From contig MNTU01000034.1 in assembly GCA_001917125.1 (NCBI GenBank), positions 1 to 15,276 of the forward strand: a DNA stretch of 15,276 nt, written 5' to 3'. The notes beneath the pieces are model-generated. The model saw only the letters and a program-made list of their open reading frames with translations. It did no database searches and was not told where the DNA came from. This document shows, one piece after another, positions 13,161-15,276 of the stretch; the first letter of the stretch is position 1; each line of letters opens with the position of its first letter. Both the position numbers and the translations under genes were made by a program. Origin of the DNA: Azospirillum sp. 47_25 (GTDB lineage Bacteria; Pseudomonadota; Alphaproteobacteria; RF32; CAG-239).

Positions 13161-13189
13161 TTGGCAAACAGGCAAAAAGTGTTTATAGT
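13161..13189 (+). promoter_or_regulatory. Predicted proS promoter
   Basis: TTGGCA (13161-13166), a 17-base spacer and TATAGT (13184-13189). The leader would be about 60 bases and contains two GGCGGCG repeats (13190-13196, 13212-13218). Confidence 0.7.
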
Positions 13190-13256
13190 GGCGGCGTGCT
13201 TTCCGCATTGGGGCGGCGAGCCTTTAATTATGTCATATTAAAAAAGGAATAAACTT

Positions 13257-14774
13257 ATGGGACTAAAAAACACAAGAGCCGGTAATTATCCGGAGTGGTA
13301 TCAAAATGTTGTCAGCGAAGCCGATATGGCCGAGAATTCTTCCTCTCCCGGATGTATGGTTATTAAGCCGTGGGGATACGGCATCTGGGAACGCATCCGC
13401 GATGTTTTTGATGAAAAAATCAAAGAAACCGAACATGAAAACTGCTATTTCCCAATGTTTATTCCGTTGTCTTTCTTTCAAAAAGAAGCCGAGCATGTTG
13501 ACGGATTTGCCAAAGAAATGGCTGTTGTCACCCATTCCCGCCTGTCAATGAAAGACGGTAAATTAACCCCGGATTCAAAACTGGAAGAACCTTTAATCGT
13601 CCGTCCGACTTCAGAAGCGATTATTGCCGACTCTTTTTCCAAATGGGTTAAGTCTTACCGCGACCTGCCGGTGCTGGTTAACCAGTGGGCCAACGTGGTA
13701 CGTTGGGAAATGCGTCCCCGCCTGTTTTTGAGAACGCGCGAGTTCCTTTGGCAGGAAGGGCATACGGCTCATGCCAACGCCGCCGAAGCCGAAGAGGAAA
13801 CCAAGCGCATGTTGGAGGCTTATCGCGATTTGTGCGAAAACACGCTGGCAATGCCGGTGCTGGTCGGCCGCAAGCCGGAACATGAAAAATTCCCCGGAGC
13901 CGTTGACACCTACTGCGTGGAAGCCATGATGCAGGACGGTAAAGCTCTGCAAGCCGGAACATCGCATTTTCTGGGGCAGAATTTTGCCAAATCGGCCAAT
14001 ATTTCCTTTATCAACAATCAGGGGCAGTCGGAATATGCCTATACGACTTCCTGGGGCGTTTCTACCCGTCTTATCGGCGGCGTTATCATGACCCATGCCG
14101 ATGACGACGGAATGGTGGTTCCGCCGAAAATTGCGCCTTACCAGGTGGTTATCGTTCCGGTTATCAAAAAGCCGGAAGACAGCGAGGCGATTATGGCTTA
14201 TATCAACAAACTGGCTGCCGCTTTGAAAACGCAGGCTCCGTTTGCCGAAAAAATTCGTTTGAAAATCGACCGCCGTGACAAAGCTTCGGTTGACAAGTTC
14301 TGGGAATGGACCCGCAAGGGAGCGCCGGTTATCTGTGAAATCGGCATGCGCGATGTTGAGGGCAATAAGGTTATGGTTAAGGAGCGGACCAAGCTCGGCA
14401 CACCGGAAGGCAAACAAATTGTCGGATTTGACGAGTTTGTCGCCTCTGTTTCCTCTCGTTTGGAACAAATGCAGAAAGACATCTTCGCCAAAGCGAAAAA
14501 CCGTCTGGAGCACAATATCCGCACGGATATTACCGACCCTGCCGAATTCAAAAAATATTTTGCCGAATCGAATGTCTGGATTGAAGACAACAAACAGGGA
14601 AAAGTTGCTTTTGTTCGCGGCAAATGGAGCGGTGATCCGGAATCGGAAAGCATTTTGAAAGAAATGAAAATCACCATCCGCTGCATTCCGTTTGACCAGT
14701 CCGGTTCGGAAGGAATCTGTCTGCTGACCGGCAAGCCGGCAACCATGGACGTTATTTACGCCCGTTCTTATTAG
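13257..14774 (+). CDS. proS: Prolyl-tRNA synthetase, eukaryote/archaeal-type (short, no editing insert)
   Basis: This class II aminoacyl-tRNA synthetase charges tRNA-Pro in the cytoplasm. It has 505 residues. Order of parts: start region KNTRAGNYPEWYQ, motif 1 around NCYFPMFIP (62-70), RPTSE (116-120), motif 2 RWEMRPRLFLRTREFLWQEGHTAH (149-172), and motif 3 STRLIGGVIMTHADDDG (269-285). An anticodon-binding domain follows from about 294 and a C-terminal extension to the terminal Tyr (Y505). The absence of the bacterial editing insertion, together with the C-terminal extension ending in Tyr, marks the eukaryote/archaeal-like class, which also occurs in Bacteroidetes, Mycoplasma and others. Alphaproteobacteria usually have the short bacterial type, so the gene may have been acquired. 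AAAGGA at 13243-13248 supports the start. The next gene begins 9 bases after the stop. Confidence 0.95.
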   Translation: MGLKNTRAGNYPEWYQNVVSEADMAENSSSPGCMVIKPWGYGIWERIRDVFDEKIKETEHENCYFPMFIPLSFFQKEAEHVDGFAKEMAVVTHSRLSMKDGKLTPDSKLEEPLIVRPTSEAIIADSFSKWVKSYRDLPVLVNQWANVVRWEMRPRLFLRTREFLWQEGHTAHANAAEAEEETKRMLEAYRDLCENTLAMPVLVGRKPEHEKFPGAVDTYCVEAMMQDGKALQAGTSHFLGQNFAKSANISFINNQGQSEYAYTTSWGVSTRLIGGVIMTHADDDGMVVPPKIAPYQVVIVPVIKKPEDSEAIMAYINKLAAALKTQAPFAEKIRLKIDRRDKASVDKFWEWTRKGAPVICEIGMRDVEGNKVMVKERTKLGTPEGKQIVGFDEFVASVSSRLEQMQKDIFAKAKNRLEHNIRTDITDPAEFKKYFAESNVWIEDNKQGKVAFVRGKWSGDPESESILKEMKITIRCIPFDQSGSEGICLLTGKPATMDVIYARSY

Positions 14775-14783
14775 GAGAAAATA

Positions 14784-15095
14784 ATGAAAAAAGTTATTCT
14801 GACTGCAGGAATGCTGCTCTGGGCCGTTCATCCGGCTTTGGCGCAAAGTGCCGATCCGTCTTTATTGATTCACGAGCAGTTTGCCAAAATCGACACCAAC
14901 GGTGACGGAGAAATTTCAGAAGAAGAATTTCTGGATTATAAAATGGAAGAAACCAAAAAAGTGACGGCTAAAGTTTTTTCCAAACTGGATACGGATAAAA
15001 GCGGCGGAATTTCGGAGGAAGAATATTCCCAAACCGTCAGCAACATTATCAACCAGTTGAAAAAACTGTCTCAGGGAATGACACAGTCAAATTAA
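14784..15095 (+). CDS. Secreted EF-hand calcium-binding protein
   Basis: This 103-residue protein has a signal peptide (1-20, cleaved after ALA) and a pair of canonical EF-hand loops: D37-T-N39-G-D41-G-E43 to E48, and D69-T-D71-K-S73-G-G75 to E80. Each has acidic or oxygen ligands at positions 1, 3, 5 and 12, so it probably binds two Ca2+ in the periplasm or outside the cell. Small EF-hand proteins of this kind are widespread in Proteobacteria, usually without known partners. Its AGGAG (14773-14777) overlaps the proS stop codon and the ATG is 10 bases on, so it is cotranscribed and perhaps translationally coupled with proS. A functional link to proline charging is not obvious. A strong terminator follows. 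Confidence 0.88.
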   Translation: MKKVILTAGMLLWAVHPALAQSADPSLLIHEQFAKIDTNGDGEISEEEFLDYKMEETKKVTAKVFSKLDTDKSGGISEEEYSQTVSNIINQLKKLSQGMTQSN

Positions 15096-15113
15096 AAAGG
15101 ACTATAAAAGAAG

Positions 15114-15139
15114 CACCTCCGGGAGGGGGTGTTTTTTTT
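15114..15139 (+). terminator. Rho-independent terminator of the proS operon
   Basis: CACCTCC (15114-15120) pairs with GGGGGTG (15125-15131, one U-G pair) around a GGGA loop, followed by T8 (15132-15139). Confidence 0.88.
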
Positions 15140-15194
15140 ATATCTGAAATATCTATAATCTTTAGTCCTACGGAAAACGTCTCCTTATTTTGTA

Positions 15195-15223
15195 TTGACA
15201 CAGCTCGCCCTTTGTGTTAACCT
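15195..15223 (+). promoter_or_regulatory. Predicted promoter of the gene entering the right edge
   Basis: A consensus TTGACA (15195-15200), a 17-base spacer ending TGTGT, and TAACCT (15218-15223). The leader would be about 35 bases. Confidence 0.5.
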
Positions 15224-15263
15224 GTATTCAGGCTTTGATTCAGTTATATCTGCGAGGTGTATC

Positions 15264-15276
15264 ATGAAAACGATCG
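15264..15276 (+). CDS. Start of a gene cut by the window edge
   Basis: An ATG at 15264 reads Met-Lys-Thr-Ile and runs off the window. It has a GAGGTG ribosome binding site at 15254-15259 and a promoter upstream. The basic start is compatible with a signal peptide, but nothing more can be said. Confidence 0.5.

Noticed and set aside
13196..13256. T-box or other riboswitch in the proS leader.
   Set aside because: The leader is only about 60 bases, with GGCGGCG repeats but no T-box sequence or antiterminator/terminator pair.
13611..14846. Long minus-strand open frame opposite proS (411 codons).
   Set aside because: Shadow of the conserved proS frame; the translation has no recognisable domain.

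Overview
The window looks like part of the chromosome of an anaerobic, probably gut- or sediment-associated bacterium. Most genes have clear AAGGAG/GGAG ribosome binding sites and sigma70-type promoters. The dispersed palindromic repeats at the left end (GTCAT...CCGG-cctga-CCGG...CATCC, and its inverse with a tcaag loop) are of a kind common in Alphaproteobacteria. My best guess is therefore an anaerobic gut alphaproteobacterium (RF32/'Azospirillum sp. CAG' type). That placement is inference from style and gene content, not from a marker gene. Anaerobic life is supported by HydE ([FeFe]-hydrogenase maturation), a flavodiiron protein, rubrerythrin and a PerR-like regulator.

Layout. 1-475: gene-free, with two copies of a composite REP/BIME-like element and purine-rich degenerate repeats. 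476-985: small secreted Cys-rich protein. 1017-3344 (minus): SulP anion transporter followed by a small CxxC membrane protein, convergent with the first gene on a shared bidirectional terminator. 3532-5561: a HydE-like protein that has lost the radical-SAM cluster motif, then an intact HydE. 5654-7021: MATE transporter. 7212-9009: three lipoproteins in a row that appear to be diverged paralogs and lack Shine-Dalgarno sites. 9075-11344: oxygen/peroxide defence locus, with fprA on the minus strand diverging from perR-rbr on the plus strand. 11502-12418: cspA diverging from a periplasmic CxxC/His/Met-rich protein. 12521-13129: pentapeptide-repeat protein with an ordered cysteine ladder. 13257-15095: eukaryote/archaeal-type prolyl-tRNA synthetase followed at once by a secreted EF-hand protein. 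15264-end: first codons of another gene.

How the genes fit together. FprA reduces O2 and rubrerythrin reduces H2O2, both under a PerR-type sensor whose own promoter region carries a PerR-box-like palindrome. Together they would protect oxygen-sensitive enzymes such as the [FeFe] hydrogenase that HydE helps to build. HydF, HydG and the hydrogenase itself are not in the window.

The most unusual items are the clusterless HydE paralog beside hydE, the trio of lipoproteins, and two densely organised divergent control regions (fprA/perR and cspA/11912).
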